From NCBI RefSeq assembly GCF_000750635.1, contig NZ_CCDM010000001.1, forward strand, positions 124,001 through 188,000: DNA of 64,000 nt, given 5' to 3'. Below, piece after piece: positions 26,392 through 37,000 of the stretch. A program made the position numbers and the translations under genes. Every line of letters starts with the position of its first letter. Position 1 is the first letter of the stretch. The notes beneath the pieces were generated by a model. That model saw only the letters and a list, made by a program, of their open reading frames with translations, was not told where the DNA came from and made no database searches. The DNA is from Oceanobacillus jeddahensis (GTDB lineage: Bacteria; Bacillota; Bacilli; Bacillales; Amphibacillaceae).

Positions 26392-26407
26392 TAGAAAGGT
26401 CGTTCTA
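26392..26407. promoter_or_regulatory. TetR-type operator 3
   Basis: TAGAAAGGTCGTTCTA, identical to operator 1, placed 17 bases after tetR and 32 bases before the MFS gene. No promoter hexamers are evident just upstream, so it may roadblock read-through from tetR. Confidence 0.6.
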
Positions 26408-26438
26408 TATAACATTATAAAGTGAGGAGGAATATTGG

Positions 26439-27575
26439 ATGAAGTTTTCAAAATTAGTGTTGCCTGGAATTACAATGATTGCTGTTACATACGGTCTGGC
26501 AAGGTTTAGTTTTGGTCTGCTTTTACCGGCAATCAATGAATCATTGGAGATGAGAGATTCGACTTCAGGAGTTGTTTCTTCTTTATTTTACGTTGCCTAC
26601 TGTGTAACAATTGTTGTCTCAACCGTCATTACCACACAAGAAGGGCCAAGAAGAATGATTATTTTAGCCGGATTATCCGCCTTTTTGGGTTTATTGCTGA
26701 TGGCGATTGCTCCTAATGTATGGCTGTTAGGGTTAGGGGTTCTTCTTGCTGGAGGAAGTACAGGTCTAGCGTCCCCGCCTTATGGTGCAGCTGTATCCAT
26801 CTGGATGAAAACAGAAAAACAAGGAAAAGCAAATACATGGATTAATTCAGGAACCGGTTTTGGTATTGCTCTTTCTGGGTTAGGAGCTATTTTATTAATG
26901 CCACATTGGAGACTTACCTATGGTATTTACGCAGCATTGGCATTATTTATTCTTCTATGGAATTACAAAGCAATTCCAGAAATGAATACGGGTTTTGGAG
27001 CAAAATTAGTGCTTAAGAAAGGAAACTTCTCGTTGCAGGGAGTAAAAAGAGCGAATCGATTGATGATAGCTTCTCTTGTACTTGGCTTTTCCACAGCGGC
27101 TTTTTGGACATTTTCGAGGACTTTTATCGGAACAGCAGGTGATTATAATGAATGGCAACTGTCAGGATTTTGGGTTATAATCGGCCTTTTTGGCGTTTTG
27201 GGAGGTTTTTCAGGCTCTTTAATTGAAAAAAGCGGGCTGCCATTAGCTTATAAAGGAGGCAGTCTTGCAATTGCTTTTGCATCGATACTTCTTGCTTTAG
27301 CACCAGAAAATTTCTCGATAGCTTATATATCAGCGGGGTTATTTGGCTGTGCATATATTTTTTTAACTGGCGTTCTACTCGTTTGGGGGATTCGTGTCTT
27401 TATTAAGAATGCGTCATTAGGAATTGGTGTGCCTTTCTTGCTATTAGCGGTTGGACAAGTGATCGGCTCATCATTTGCCGGTGTATTTATTGAATCATGG
27501 GGTTATTCCTTTACGTTTATGCTGTATGGTCTAGGCGGCATAGCAGCTGCTTTCATAGGACTAGAAAAAGGATAA
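26439..27575 (+). CDS. MFS transporter, YbfB/YjiJ type
   Basis: 378-residue major facilitator with 12 predicted helices. N-terminal TYGLARFSFGLLLPAI matches the YbfB/YjiJ group (the 'YG.aRf.fgl..P' motif). A loop with TQEGPRRM stands where MFS motif A lies, and PPYGAAVSIWM is in helix 4-5. Probably an exporter of a small organic compound. Operator 3 directly precedes it, so it should be de-repressed with the orphan OpuAC. Strong GAGGAGG site before the ATG. Confidence 0.88.
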   Translation: MKFSKLVLPGITMIAVTYGLARFSFGLLLPAINESLEMRDSTSGVVSSLFYVAYCVTIVVSTVITTQEGPRRMIILAGLSAFLGLLLMAIAPNVWLLGLGVLLAGGSTGLASPPYGAAVSIWMKTEKQGKANTWINSGTGFGIALSGLGAILLMPHWRLTYGIYAALALFILLWNYKAIPEMNTGFGAKLVLKKGNFSLQGVKRANRLMIASLVLGFSTAAFWTFSRTFIGTAGDYNEWQLSGFWVIIGLFGVLGGFSGSLIEKSGLPLAYKGGSLAIAFASILLALAPENFSIAYISAGLFGCAYIFLTGVLLVWGIRVFIKNASLGIGVPFLLLAVGQVIGSSFAGVFIESWGYSFTFMLYGLGGIAAAFIGLEKG

Positions 27576-27602
27576 AACAGCATTACTGCAATATAGACGT
27601 TA

Positions 27603-27615
27603 AAATCCGAACATT
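27603..27615 (+). promoter_or_regulatory. PurBox-like site upstream of purA
   Basis: AAATCCGAACATT fits the Bacillus PurR half-box AWWWCCGAACWWT in every position. It is 110 bases before the purA -35, so placement is unusual. Confidence 0.4.
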
Positions 27616-27708
27616 CCTTTATTTTTATGCTTTTTAATTCGTCTTTCTTTAATAGAAATCAATAAAATAAGGTGAATTAAGCGAATGATAAAGTCAAAAA
27701 GAAAAAAT

Positions 27709-27721
27709 AATGTTCGTGTTT
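27709..27721 (-). promoter_or_regulatory. Second, inverted PurBox-like site
   Basis: AATGTTCGTGTTT matches the inverted PurBox AWWGTTCGGWWWT with two mismatches, and lies directly against the purA -35. A CGAA at 27682 could be its partner. Confidence 0.4.
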
Positions 27722-27725
27722 TACA

Positions 27726-27754
27726 TTGACGTCTCTTTTTTTTACTGATAAAAT
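27726..27754 (+). promoter_or_regulatory. SigmaA promoter of purA
   Basis: TTGACG, 17 bases, TAAAAT with a TGA extension. The leader downstream can form a hairpin (TGTTCTG..CAGGACA, 27795-27830). Confidence 0.65.
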
Positions 27755-27847
27755 ACTAAAAGGTGAGTAAAAAGCAAATGATAATAAGAGATTGTTCTGT
27801 TATGGATGAATAAAAAATTCATGCAGGACAAGAATCTTCATATATAA

Positions 27848-29158
<1,311 letters not shown>

Positions 29159-29179
29159 TAGATAGTAAATAGATGATTG

Positions 29180-29211
29180 AAAAGAGGCTGTCTCGTTACA
29201 GTCTCTTTTTG
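29180..29211 (+). terminator. Terminator of purA
   Basis: AAAAGAGGCTGT / ACAGTCTCTTTT stem with six-base loop and T run. Confidence 0.9.
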
Positions 29212-29317
29212 CTTTATATAAAGTTACGCTCTATTTGTGAAATAATTTTTAAATGTTTAATTTGTTTTATCCAAAAAAGATTATCTTAAAGAACAGAGTG
29301 AATGGTTATAGAGTATA

Positions 29318-29407
29318 TGTAGAGCACTTGTAAAGTACATGTCAGGTACATGTAAAATAGTTGTAGAGTAGTTAGTAATTGTAGAGTATATGTAAAGTAC
29401 ATGTACT
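29318..29407 (+). promoter_or_regulatory. Array of TGT hexamers at 11-bp spacing (WalR/PhoP-type boxes)
   Basis: Hexamers begin at 29318 TGTAGA, 29329 TGTAAA, 29340 TGTCAG, 29351 TGTAAA, 29362 TGTAGA, then after an 18-base step 29380 TGTAGA, 29391 TGTAAA and 29402 TGTACT. Within each block the spacing is exactly 11 bases. This is the layout bound by OmpR-type regulators; TGTWAH-N5-TGTWAH is the WalR consensus, and the complementary strand reads like PhoP boxes. The block ends in an 11-bp inverted repeat (29378-29388 with 29404-29414). It lies 255 bases before walR. The rest of the 500-base spacer holds a TATAAT at 29557 and no gene. Confidence 0.6.
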
Positions 29408-29662
29408 CTACAATAATTAAACATTTCGTCAACAAGACATAATTGCAATTTTACGTTAAAATAGAATGAGTAAGTCTATGATTCAGGAGCTTTGTCGTAA
29501 TTAATGTTACTCTAAAAATGTCACTGTATTTGTGAATTAAACAGAGTGAAGGGCTTTATAATAAAGAGGAATAAACCTTGAATTTACATTAAACAGATTA
29601 AAATAAACAAAATGACTACAAACAAAAAACAAATATTTAACTAAAAAAAGGATGTGCAATCA

Positions 29663-30367
29663 ATGAGTCAAAAAATATTAGTTGTTGATGATGAACAACC
29701 AATTGCTGATATATTACAATTTAATTTAGAAAAAGAAGGTTATCAGGTAGTTGTAGCCAACGATGGAGATACAGCGATTGAACTCGCTGAATCAGAGCGT
29801 CCTAATTTAATCTTATTAGATATTATGCTCCCGGGAAAAGACGGGAATGAAGTATTGCGTGAGATACGTAAGACACAAAGCGTCCCTGTTATTATGCTGA
29901 CTGCAAAAGACGCCGAAATTGATAAAGTACTCGGATTAGAGCTAGGTGCTGATGATTATGTAACGAAGCCATTTAGTAATCGTGAATTAATTGCACGTGT
30001 AAAAGCGAATCTACGTCGTGAGAATGTTCCAGCAGATGAACCCGCAAAAACAACTAAGGATATCGTAATTGGCGATTTAGTCGTTCATCCAGATGCTTAT
30101 GTCGTTTCCCGTAAAGGAGAAGAGATTGAATTAACGCATCGTGAATTTGAGTTGTTACATTATTTAGCACGTCATATTGGACAAGTCATGACACGTGAAC
30201 ACTTGTTAGAAACGGTATGGGGTTATGATTATTTTGGAGATGTGCGTACAGTCGATGTAACTGTTCGACGCCTCCGTGAGAAGATTGAAGAAAATCCAAG
30301 TAACCCATTATGGATTGTGACAAGAAGAGGTGTCGGATATTATTTGCGTAATCCTGAACAGGAGTAA
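29663..30367 (+). CDS. walR: Essential response regulator WalR (YycF)
   Basis: 234-residue OmpR-family regulator that controls autolysins and other wall-metabolism genes. Receiver domain (about 3-118) has acidic pair DD at 9-10, phospho-acceptor Asp53 in LLDIMLPG, and Lys102 region [10 protein letters not shown]. The C-terminal winged helix (about 130-230) has [13 protein letters not shown] and [15 protein letters not shown]. The ATG at 29663 is chosen, with AAAGGATG 9 bases upstream; an in-frame GTG at 29654 overlaps that site. First gene of walRKHIJ, with an 11-bp phased box array upstream. Confidence 0.98.
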   Translation: MSQKILVVDDEQPIADILQFNLEKEGYQVVVANDGDTAIELAESERPNLILLDIMLPGKDGNEVLREIRKTQSVPVIMLTAKDAEIDKVLGLELGADDYVTKPFSNRELIARVKANLRRENVPADEPAKTTKDIVIGDLVVHPDAYVVSRKGEEIELTHREFELLHYLARHIGQVMTREHLLETVWGYDYFGDVRTVDVTVRRLREKIEENPSNPLWIVTRRGVGYYLRNPEQE

Positions 30368-30373
30368 GGCATT

Positions 30374-32203
30374 ATGAATAAAGTTGGTTTTTTCAGGTCG
30401 ATCCAGTTAAAATTTATTATTATTTACATTTTATTATTAATTTTAGCTGTGCAAGTCATTGGGTCTTTTTTTACAGACCGGTTAGAAGAAGATTTATCGG
30501 AAACGTTTAAAGCTTCTGTTAACGAACGTGTGGAGATGCTGAGCTATAATTTGGAACAGGCTTTTGCAAGAGAACGTTCGGAAGAAGAACCGAATTTAGA
30601 ACAGGAAATTCAAGCAATTATTGATGATGTAAATACAGAAAATTTGGCGACCACCATTCATGTTTATGATGGTCAGAGCCGAATTTTAGGGACAAATCAG
30701 ATTGATGGACAGTCAGAAGTCGGAAGAAAATCTACGGATATTGATGTAAAGAATACCATACTTTTCGATCAGCCCCGGAAAAATACGTACTTTGACCGGC
30801 AAACAGACAGTAGAGTGTATGTACATGTGGAACCATTAATCGGAAATGAAGGGCTTGCAGTTGGAGCGATCCAGTTTAAAGCCTCTTTGGAAGAAGTGTA
30901 TGATCAGATTGAAGAGATTAATAATATCTTTTTGCAAGGTTCTATTTTAGCAATTAGTATCTCTGCAATACTTGGTATTCTTGTTGCGCGTACAATTACA
31001 AAACCAATCAAAGAAATGCGCGAACAAGCGCTGATTATGTCTAATGGAGACTTTACCCAAAAGCTGGATGTTTACGGACAGGATGAGATAGGTCAGCTGG
31101 CGGAGACGTTTAATGATTTGAATAGCAGGCTGAAGCATTCCTACGCTACGATTGAAGAAGAGCGAAGGAAGTTGAGCTCAGTTCTTTCCTATATGAGTGA
31201 TGGTGTTATTGCGACAGATCAGACGGGATCAGTAACATTGATGAATGATGCTGCGGCAAGAATGATTGGGGCGAATCCAGATGATGTAATTGGTGATGAT
31301 CTCATTGATGTTTTAAATCTGGAAGAAAAAATTGTCGATATTAGTAAGCTTCCAGACAGTGGTTCGATGATTATTGATTTTAGTGATGAAGAAACACCGT
31401 TTATCATTCGTGCAAACTTCTCGACCGTCGTAGATGAAGAAGAAGAAATGACTGGCTTTATTACCGTAATTAGTGATGTTACGGAACAGGAGAAAATCGA
31501 ACAGGAACGGCGAGATTTTGTATCGAATGTATCCCATGAACTCCGTACACCGCTGACGACCATGAAAAGCTACTTAGAAGCATTGTCAGATGGAGCCTGG
31601 GAAAACAAAGAAATTGCACCACGCTTTTTAGAGGTCACGCAGAAGGAAACAGATCGTATGATTCGAATGGTAAACGACCTGTTGCAGTTATCTAAAATGG
31701 ATTCGGATGAACTACCAATGCATAAGGAAAGAACTGAGTTTGTGAGTTATGTGCATCAGGTTCTCGACCGATACGAAATGAATTTACCAGAAACGATTAG
31801 ATTAGAGCGTAATATACCAAAAGGAAAATCACACGTATGGATGGATAGAGATAAAATAACGCAGGTGTTTGATAATATAATCACCAATGCTTTCAAATAC
31901 TCACCAGAAGGCGGGAAAGTACGTGTGAATCTCGATGTAAGACGGCATATGACAATTGTTAGTATTCAAGATGAAGGAATGGGTATTCCATACGATAAGC
32001 TCGAAAAGATATTTGATCGTTTCTACCGTGCAGATCGTGCCAGAACAAGAAAGTTTGGTGGAACAGGACTTGGTTTAGCAATTACGAAAGAACTTGTAGA
32101 AGCTCATCATGGAAAGATCTGGGCGCAGAGTAAGGAAGGGCGCGGAACGACAATTCTATTTACCTTGCCACTCATGGGATCGAAGCGGGGGAAAGGCAAA
32201 TGA
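30374..32203 (+). CDS. walK: Sensor histidine kinase WalK (YycG)
   Basis: 609-residue membrane kinase that phosphorylates WalR. Layout: helix 1 (about 10-32), extracellular sensor domain (33-183), helix 2 (184-205), HAMP (206-258), PAS (265-370), dimerisation/phosphotransfer domain with NVSHELRTPLTTMKS and His388, and an ATPase domain with N-box NAFKYS, DEGMGIP and GTGLGLAITKELV. Matches WalK in order and length. Overlaps walH by four bases. Six bases after walR, so co-transcribed. Confidence 0.98.
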   Translation: MNKVGFFRSIQLKFIIIYILLLILAVQVIGSFFTDRLEEDLSETFKASVNERVEMLSYNLEQAFARERSEEEPNLEQEIQAIIDDVNTENLATTIHVYDGQSRILGTNQIDGQSEVGRKSTDIDVKNTILFDQPRKNTYFDRQTDSRVYVHVEPLIGNEGLAVGAIQFKASLEEVYDQIEEINNIFLQGSILAISISAILGILVARTITKPIKEMREQALIMSNGDFTQKLDVYGQDEIGQLAETFNDLNSRLKHSYATIEEERRKLSSVLSYMSDGVIATDQTGSVTLMNDAAARMIGANPDDVIGDDLIDVLNLEEKIVDISKLPDSGSMIIDFSDEETPFIIRANFSTVVDEEEEMTGFITVISDVTEQEKIEQERRDFVSNVSHELRTPLTTMKSYLEALSDGAWENKEIAPRFLEVTQKETDRMIRMVNDLLQLSKMDSDELPMHKERTEFVSYVHQVLDRYEMNLPETIRLERNIPKGKSHVWMDRDKITQVFDNIITNAFKYSPEGGKVRVNLDVRRHMTIVSIQDEGMGIPYDKLEKIFDRFYRADRARTRKFGGTGLGLAITKELVEAHHGKIWAQSKEGRGTTILFTLPLMGSKRGKGK

Positions 32204-33504
32204 AATTAGAAACTGCAAAATCATTATTACTGATTATTTTAATAGGAACGAGTTTAATTCTCACCTTTGGAATGTGGAACTATCGAGCGGAATATGAGCC
32301 ATTAAGCGATGTGGAATCCATTGATGAAGCTGATTTAGGTGGCGAGCCAAGTGAAGTAAGTGATGTCCTAAAACCAACAGACGTTGTTTTTAAAATGAAT
32401 GGACAATTTTTTGCGTATAAAGACCCTGCGGATAGTATGGAGTTTTTTGAGGATATCCAGCAATGGGAATTGACGAATATCCAAAATAGCGATTTAGAAG
32501 AAGATAGGGAGCCTGGCGCGGAAGTAGAAATTATTTTTCCAACAGAGGTTCCATTATCATTATTTGACAATATTTTAAATGTGGAAAATACGTTGACGGG
32601 TAACACAAATTTTTATGTCGATCGGTTTTATATTGTTTTACAGGAGGATGAGGAGACATTAAATGTTCGTTTTGTTTCCAATGATGAGGAGCAAATGGTT
32701 GAAGCTGATATCCAATCCATGTCCGACTATGATAACTTATTAACCATATTTGGCGAGCTCACAGAGGAAGAATATGAAGAGAGGCAGCTGCTGACGGAGA
32801 CGGATAGGAATATTTATATCCCAAGTGGGAAGAAAACATTGACATCTTATACGTATACTTTTGATACAATCCCTGCTGTCAATGTTAGAAATATTATGTT
32901 CCCTAATCCTAATTTAGTGAATATATCCGAATCAGCTCCTGGATCGATTATGTATCGGACGGATAATAGACAATTAAATATTTCTGGTTATGGGATGAAA
33001 TTTATTGATGTAGCAGAGAGAAATAATGACCCGACAGATAACAGCATTTTGCAGCAAAGCTTAAATAATATAAATGGCCATGCGGGCTTTACCGATGATT
33101 ATCGTTTAGAGGGCTTTACCGATGATAGTATTGCTTTCCGTCTATTCCATTTCCATTATCCCGTGATAAATAATTCGTACATGGATTTATCAATCATTTA
33201 TCAGGAATGGCAGAATGATCAATTAAGTGTGTATAACCGCTCCTTAATCTCACTAGAAACAGTTGTTAATACCTCTTCAATAGAATTAAGGGATAGCAAT
33301 GAAATCATGGATAGTATTCAACAAAATGAGAATGAAGCAGATATTCAGGATGTGAAGATTGCGTATCGTTTAACTATAGAGTCAGACGATAACGGTGACT
33401 ATGTATTACTAGAGCCGAATTGGTATCAGCGAATAAATAATAGCTGGTCAATTGTGCCAGAACCAAATACAGATACGCAACAAACTATAGAAGGGGGAAG
33501 TTGA
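32200..33504 (+). CDS. walH: WalK regulator WalH (YycH)
   Basis: 434-residue membrane-anchored protein; in B. subtilis YycH and YycI hold WalK inactive through transmembrane contacts. One N-terminal helix (about 6-25, SLLLIILIGTSLILTFGMW) is followed by a large extracellular domain. Family similarity is visible in the N-terminal KSLLLIILI and in PNPNLVNISESAPGSIMYRTDNRQL (part: PNPNLVNI). Placement between walK and walI with short overlaps secures the call. Confidence 0.93.
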   Translation: MKLETAKSLLLIILIGTSLILTFGMWNYRAEYEPLSDVESIDEADLGGEPSEVSDVLKPTDVVFKMNGQFFAYKDPADSMEFFEDIQQWELTNIQNSDLEEDREPGAEVEIIFPTEVPLSLFDNILNVENTLTGNTNFYVDRFYIVLQEDEETLNVRFVSNDEEQMVEADIQSMSDYDNLLTIFGELTEEEYEERQLLTETDRNIYIPSGKKTLTSYTYTFDTIPAVNVRNIMFPNPNLVNISESAPGSIMYRTDNRQLNISGYGMKFIDVAERNNDPTDNSILQQSLNNINGHAGFTDDYRLEGFTDDSIAFRLFHFHYPVINNSYMDLSIIYQEWQNDQLSVYNRSLISLETVVNTSSIELRDSNEIMDSIQQNENEADIQDVKIAYRLTIESDDNGDYVLLEPNWYQRINNSWSIVPEPNTDTQQTIEGGS

Positions 33505-33506
33505 GA

Positions 33507-34436
33507 ATGCAATGGTCACATATTAAAACACTATTTATTCTCAGTTTCCTCGTCTTAAATGTTTATTTGTTATTTCAATTTATTGGAAAACAGCAGGAAA
33601 TGAATATTCCGGAGCTGGAGGTTACAGATATGAACCTGGAGGAGGAGCTGGAACAGGAGAATATCACTATTTCTGCAGACACTGATTTTGAAGTGCCAGA
33701 ACTGAGTTATATTTCATCCTCACAAAAAGAATTTTCCCAATCGGAAGTCAGCGATTTAAATGATATAGACGAAATAGATGCGGTAAGAAGTATGGATAAT
33801 CAATTATTAACGGTAGAATTCGATTCTCCGTTAGAGATTCCGGAAGATTTGGAGCGGGGTGCACTGTCTGAGTTGGTTAGCCCTTATGTTCCAAACGCCT
33901 TTGAATTCAGTTTCGGTACATGGAATCATGATTTAAATATTATCGTCTTCTTTCAAGAAAAAGAAAATTATCCGATTTATTTAAATCAGCATGCCATGCT
34001 CACCTTTTATGTTAATGACGATAGAGAGATCACACATTATACGCAAACCATGATCGGTGACACGAGTACACAAGGCAGTACCAGCTTAAACACACCGAAG
34101 ATTGCTATCCGTTCTTTGCTTCACAATCGTTATTTAAATGCTGAAGAAGATGTGACAGATGTTACCTATGGTTATTATTCAAGAATTGAGGATGAAGGGA
34201 CGCAAGTATTTGCCCCGACCTATAAAATAACTGTAGATGAAGAAAAGGATTATTATGTCAATGCTGCAGAATCCTTTACGTATCCAGGAGATTATACGGA
34301 ATACCTTGCAACAATGTTAGAAGATAACTATTTAAAAAAGCTTTATTCAATGGCAGATGAGGATGAGGAAATAACAGATAATCTTATTTCCATCATTGAA
34401 GAGAAGATTGAGCCTTTTAGGAGTGAGCCAGAATGA
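33507..34436 (+). CDS. walI: WalK regulator WalI (YycI)
   Basis: 309-residue single-pass membrane protein, partner of WalH. N-terminal [25 protein letters not shown] is the typical YycI anchor (helix about 7-24); the rest is an acidic external domain. Start set at ATG 33507 with GGGGG about 10 bases upstream and the usual residues; a TTG at 33501 overlapping the walH stop is less likely. Overlaps walJ by four bases. Confidence 0.93.
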   Translation: MQWSHIKTLFILSFLVLNVYLLFQFIGKQQEMNIPELEVTDMNLEEELEQENITISADTDFEVPELSYISSSQKEFSQSEVSDLNDIDEIDAVRSMDNQLLTVEFDSPLEIPEDLERGALSELVSPYVPNAFEFSFGTWNHDLNIIVFFQEKENYPIYLNQHAMLTFYVNDDREITHYTQTMIGDTSTQGSTSLNTPKIAIRSLLHNRYLNAEEDVTDVTYGYYSRIEDEGTQVFAPTYKITVDEEKDYYVNAAESFTYPGDYTEYLATMLEDNYLKKLYSMADEDEEITDNLISIIEEKIEPFRSEPE

Positions 34437-35236
34437 CTTTACGTTTTAGTGTGCTTGCATCAGGGAGCACAGGCAATGCATTTTATATAGAAACCGAGCA
34501 GCAGCGCCTGTTAGTAGACGCTGGATTAAGTGGAAAAAAGATGGACGGGTTTTTTCAGGAGATTAATATTGATCCATCACGACTGGACGGAATTCTTGTA
34601 ACACATGAGCATAGTGATCACATTAAAGGTCTTGGGATCTTTGCACGTAAGCACCAACTACCTATTTATGCAAATGAAAAAACTTGGCAGGCAATGGATC
34701 ATTCTTTAGGCAAATTAACTTTAGATCAAAAATTTCAATTTGATATGGGATCTGTCCGAAGCTTTGGCGATATCGAAGTCGAATCCTTTGGTGTATCTCA
34801 TGATGCCGCAGAGCCAATGTTTTACACATTTCGCAATAACGGCCAGAAAGTAGCACTTGTTACTGATTTAGGCTACGTATCCGAACGTATTAAAAAGACC
34901 GTTGAGGACGCGGATGCTTATATATTTGAAGCGAATCATGATGTGGAGATGCTGCGGATGGGGCGTTATCCATGGAATGTGAAACGACGTATCCTGGGAG
35001 ACTCCGGACACGTTTCCAATGAAGATTGCGGTCTAGCCTTAACAGATATTATTACGAACCGTACAAAGCGGATTTACTTAGCCCATCTGAGTTTGGATAA
35101 TAATATGAAGGACTTGGCACGTATGTCTGTTAACCAGATTTTGACGGAGCGTGGAATAGAGGTAGAATTGCACGACACGGACCCAGCAGTGCCAACTCCA
35201 TTATATGACGTTGGCGCTATAACAGAGCGTGTATAA
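34433..35236 (+). CDS. walJ: Metallo-beta-lactamase-fold exonuclease WalJ (YycJ)
   Basis: 267-residue MBL-fold protein; YycJ-type proteins are 5' exonucleases linked to mismatch repair and to wal operon functions. Metal motifs seen: [12 protein letters not shown] near residue 55, VSHDAAEPM near 121, TDLGYVS near 142, [10 protein letters not shown] and the late His in AHLSLDN. N-terminal [11 protein letters not shown] is the family signature. Start overlaps the walI stop (ATGA). Confidence 0.95.
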   Translation: MTLRFSVLASGSTGNAFYIETEQQRLLVDAGLSGKKMDGFFQEINIDPSRLDGILVTHEHSDHIKGLGIFARKHQLPIYANEKTWQAMDHSLGKLTLDQKFQFDMGSVRSFGDIEVESFGVSHDAAEPMFYTFRNNGQKVALVTDLGYVSERIKKTVEDADAYIFEANHDVEMLRMGRYPWNVKRRILGDSGHVSNEDCGLALTDIITNRTKRIYLAHLSLDNNMKDLARMSVNQILTERGIEVELHDTDPAVPTPLYDVGAITERV

Positions 35237-35263
35237 AAAAGCAGAAAAAAATAGAGTGAAGAT

Positions 35264-35342
35264 ACAGAGGCTTGTATTCGGGATAAAAATTTCATTTATG
35301 CATAAACTGAAATTAATCGCACCCAATCAGGCCTCTGTTTTA
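35264..35342 (+). terminator. Large branched terminator of wal operon
   Basis: ACAGAGGC (35264-35271) pairs with GCCTCTGT (35331-35338) followed by TTTTAT. The loop holds a second stem: AATTTCA..TGAAATT around TTTATGCATAAA. Unusually long for a terminator. Confidence 0.55.
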
Positions 35343-35513
35343 TAGGGTATAAGAAATGGTTAAAGGATACTCTGTTTTCTAAGCGATAATAAAGGACAAA
35401 TGATGATAACGGTTCCTATAAAGCGATGTTAACAAATAAATTACCATATTGCGTTTATTAATAAATGCGTTTCGGGAATACTTAGGTAGATAAACCGATA
35501 AGGAGAAGGATAT

Positions 35514-36737
35514 ATGGAATATAATGATCAGCCGAACCAGCCGCAGCCAGAACCCAAACCGGATAAGGAGAACAAAAGAAAATGGCTTGTTCCATTATTA
35601 TCAGGTATTATTATTGGTGGAATACTCGTGTTGCTTATTAATCCCGATTTTCTTCACAGGGAGAATGCGGAGCAAATAAGTCCTGCAGCAGAAGATGAAA
35701 CCAATGAAAATACTAGTGATAGTGGAGGATTAGAGGATCAGCCGCTGCAGGTAGATGTTTCCACGCAGTTGACAGATATTATCGAACAAGTAACTCCTGC
35801 TGTCGTAGGTATTACCAATATCCAGCAAAATGTCTCGTGGGGAGCTGGTGCTGACGGTATTGAAGCCGGCACAGGATCAGGCGTTATTTATAAAGTAGAA
35901 GACGATGAAACATATATCGTAACGAACCATCATGTTATTGAAAATGCTGATGCCGTGGAAGTAATTATGCATGATGAGACACATTTAGAAGCAGAACTTA
36001 TTGGAAGTGATTTATTTACCGATTTAGCAGTACTTAAAATGGAGAGCAGGAATGAAGATAAAGCGATAGAAATAGGGACCTCTGAGAGCCTGAAGGTAGG
36101 AGAACCCGCTATCGCTATCGGAAACCCATTAGGCGCATACTTATCGAGCACGGTTACCCAAGGTGTTATTAGCGGCATGGAGCGAACGATTCCAATGGAC
36201 TTTAATTTTGATGGGCAGCCGGATTGGCAGGCTGAAGTTATTCAGACAGATGCAGCGATTAATCCAGGAAATAGTGGCGGTGCATTGATTAATTTATATG
36301 GGCAATTAATCGGGATTAATTCCATGAAAATTAATGAAGAGGCAGTAGAAGGAATCGGTTTTGCGATCCCAATTGATAGTGCTATCCCGGTTATTCAAGA
36401 GCTGGAGGAAAATGGAGAAGTCGTCCGTCCGTATTTAGGCGTGGAAATTTATTCGATTGAGGAACTTCCACAATACGAGTGGAGAAATACATTACAGCTT
36501 CCTGTAGAAGTAGAAGGAGGCGTATATGTATGGAGCGTGGAAAACTTATCCCCAGCTGATAAAGCAGGAATGGAGCAGTATGATGTTATTGTAGCGTTGG
36601 ATGGAGTTCCTGTGCACAACACGATCGATTTACGAAAAATCCTTTATGAAGATAAAGAAGTGGGGGATTCGGTAACAGTTGACTATTACAGGGACGGCGA
36701 ATTAAACCAGGCAGAAATAGAGCTGGAAGTTCAATAA
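35514..36737 (+). CDS. yyxA: HtrA-type membrane serine protease
   Basis: 407-residue protein. Pro/Gln-rich cytoplasmic N-terminus, one membrane anchor (about 24-44), then an external trypsin-like domain with catalytic His in VTNHHVIENAD (about 141), Asp in FTDLAVLKM (about 171) and Ser in NPGNSGGALIN (about 256), and a C-terminal PDZ domain (about 300-400). Degrades or refolds damaged surface proteins. In Bacillus an htrA paralogue follows yycJ, so this is YyxA/HtrC. It has its own AAGGAG site and probably its own promoter, as a terminator precedes it. Confidence 0.95.
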   Translation: MEYNDQPNQPQPEPKPDKENKRKWLVPLLSGIIIGGILVLLINPDFLHRENAEQISPAAEDETNENTSDSGGLEDQPLQVDVSTQLTDIIEQVTPAVVGITNIQQNVSWGAGADGIEAGTGSGVIYKVEDDETYIVTNHHVIENADAVEVIMHDETHLEAELIGSDLFTDLAVLKMESRNEDKAIEIGTSESLKVGEPAIAIGNPLGAYLSSTVTQGVISGMERTIPMDFNFDGQPDWQAEVIQTDAAINPGNSGGALINLYGQLIGINSMKINEEAVEGIGFAIPIDSAIPVIQELEENGEVVRPYLGVEIYSIEELPQYEWRNTLQLPVEVEGGVYVWSVENLSPADKAGMEQYDVIVALDGVPVHNTIDLRKILYEDKEVGDSVTVDYYRDGELNQAEIELEVQ

Positions 36738-36742
36738 CAGCA

Positions 36743-36780
36743 AAAAGGAGTGGATGAGGAAAAACATCCGCTCTTTTTTT
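36743..36780 (+). terminator. Terminator of htrA-type gene
   Basis: GAGTGGATG / CATCCGCTC stem (one G-U) flanked by A5 and T7. Confidence 0.9.
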
Positions 36781-36791
36781 AATCAGCATTA

Positions 36792-36984
36792 TTATCCACA
36801 GAAATAAAGAATTATGCACAAACAGTGGATAAAAAAAGAAGATATTTCTATATTTGGTGTGGAAAATATGTTCTTACACAATATAACTGCGAACGTTTGT
36901 GCATATGTGGATATAATTGTGGATAAGTTGTGTTTATCCATATACTATAAACAGAAATTTAGAATTACACAGATGTTGTCCACA
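36792..36984. promoter_or_regulatory. DnaA-box cluster
   Basis: Three sites match TTATNCACA exactly: 36792-36800 (TTATCCACA), 36812-36820 (TTATGCACA) and 36918-36926 (TGTGGATAA, minus). One-mismatch sites: 36824 (minus), 36858 (minus), 36898 (minus), 36906 (minus), 36934 and 36976. Nine boxes in 193 bases with no gene. In B. subtilis, non-origin DnaA-box clusters near oriC, one close to yydA (rlmH), titrate or otherwise restrain DnaA; this may be the equivalent. No DnaA gene or AT-rich unwinding array adjoins, so it is not claimed as oriC. Confidence 0.75.
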
Positions 36985-37000
36985 ACTGGGTGTGAGAAAG

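Noticed and set aside
29300-29415. CRISPR-like or minisatellite array
   Set aside because: Units are only 11 bases with hexamer conservation and no unique 30-base spacers; OmpR-type binding layout explains it better.
29212-29653. tRNA or rRNA genes, expected after purA in some Bacillus
   Set aside because: No cloverleaf or T-loop (GGTTCGAATCC-like) sequence found.
36781-37000. Chromosomal replication origin
   Set aside because: DnaA boxes are present but no dnaA/dnaN, no AT-rich unwinding trio array; more like a secondary cluster.
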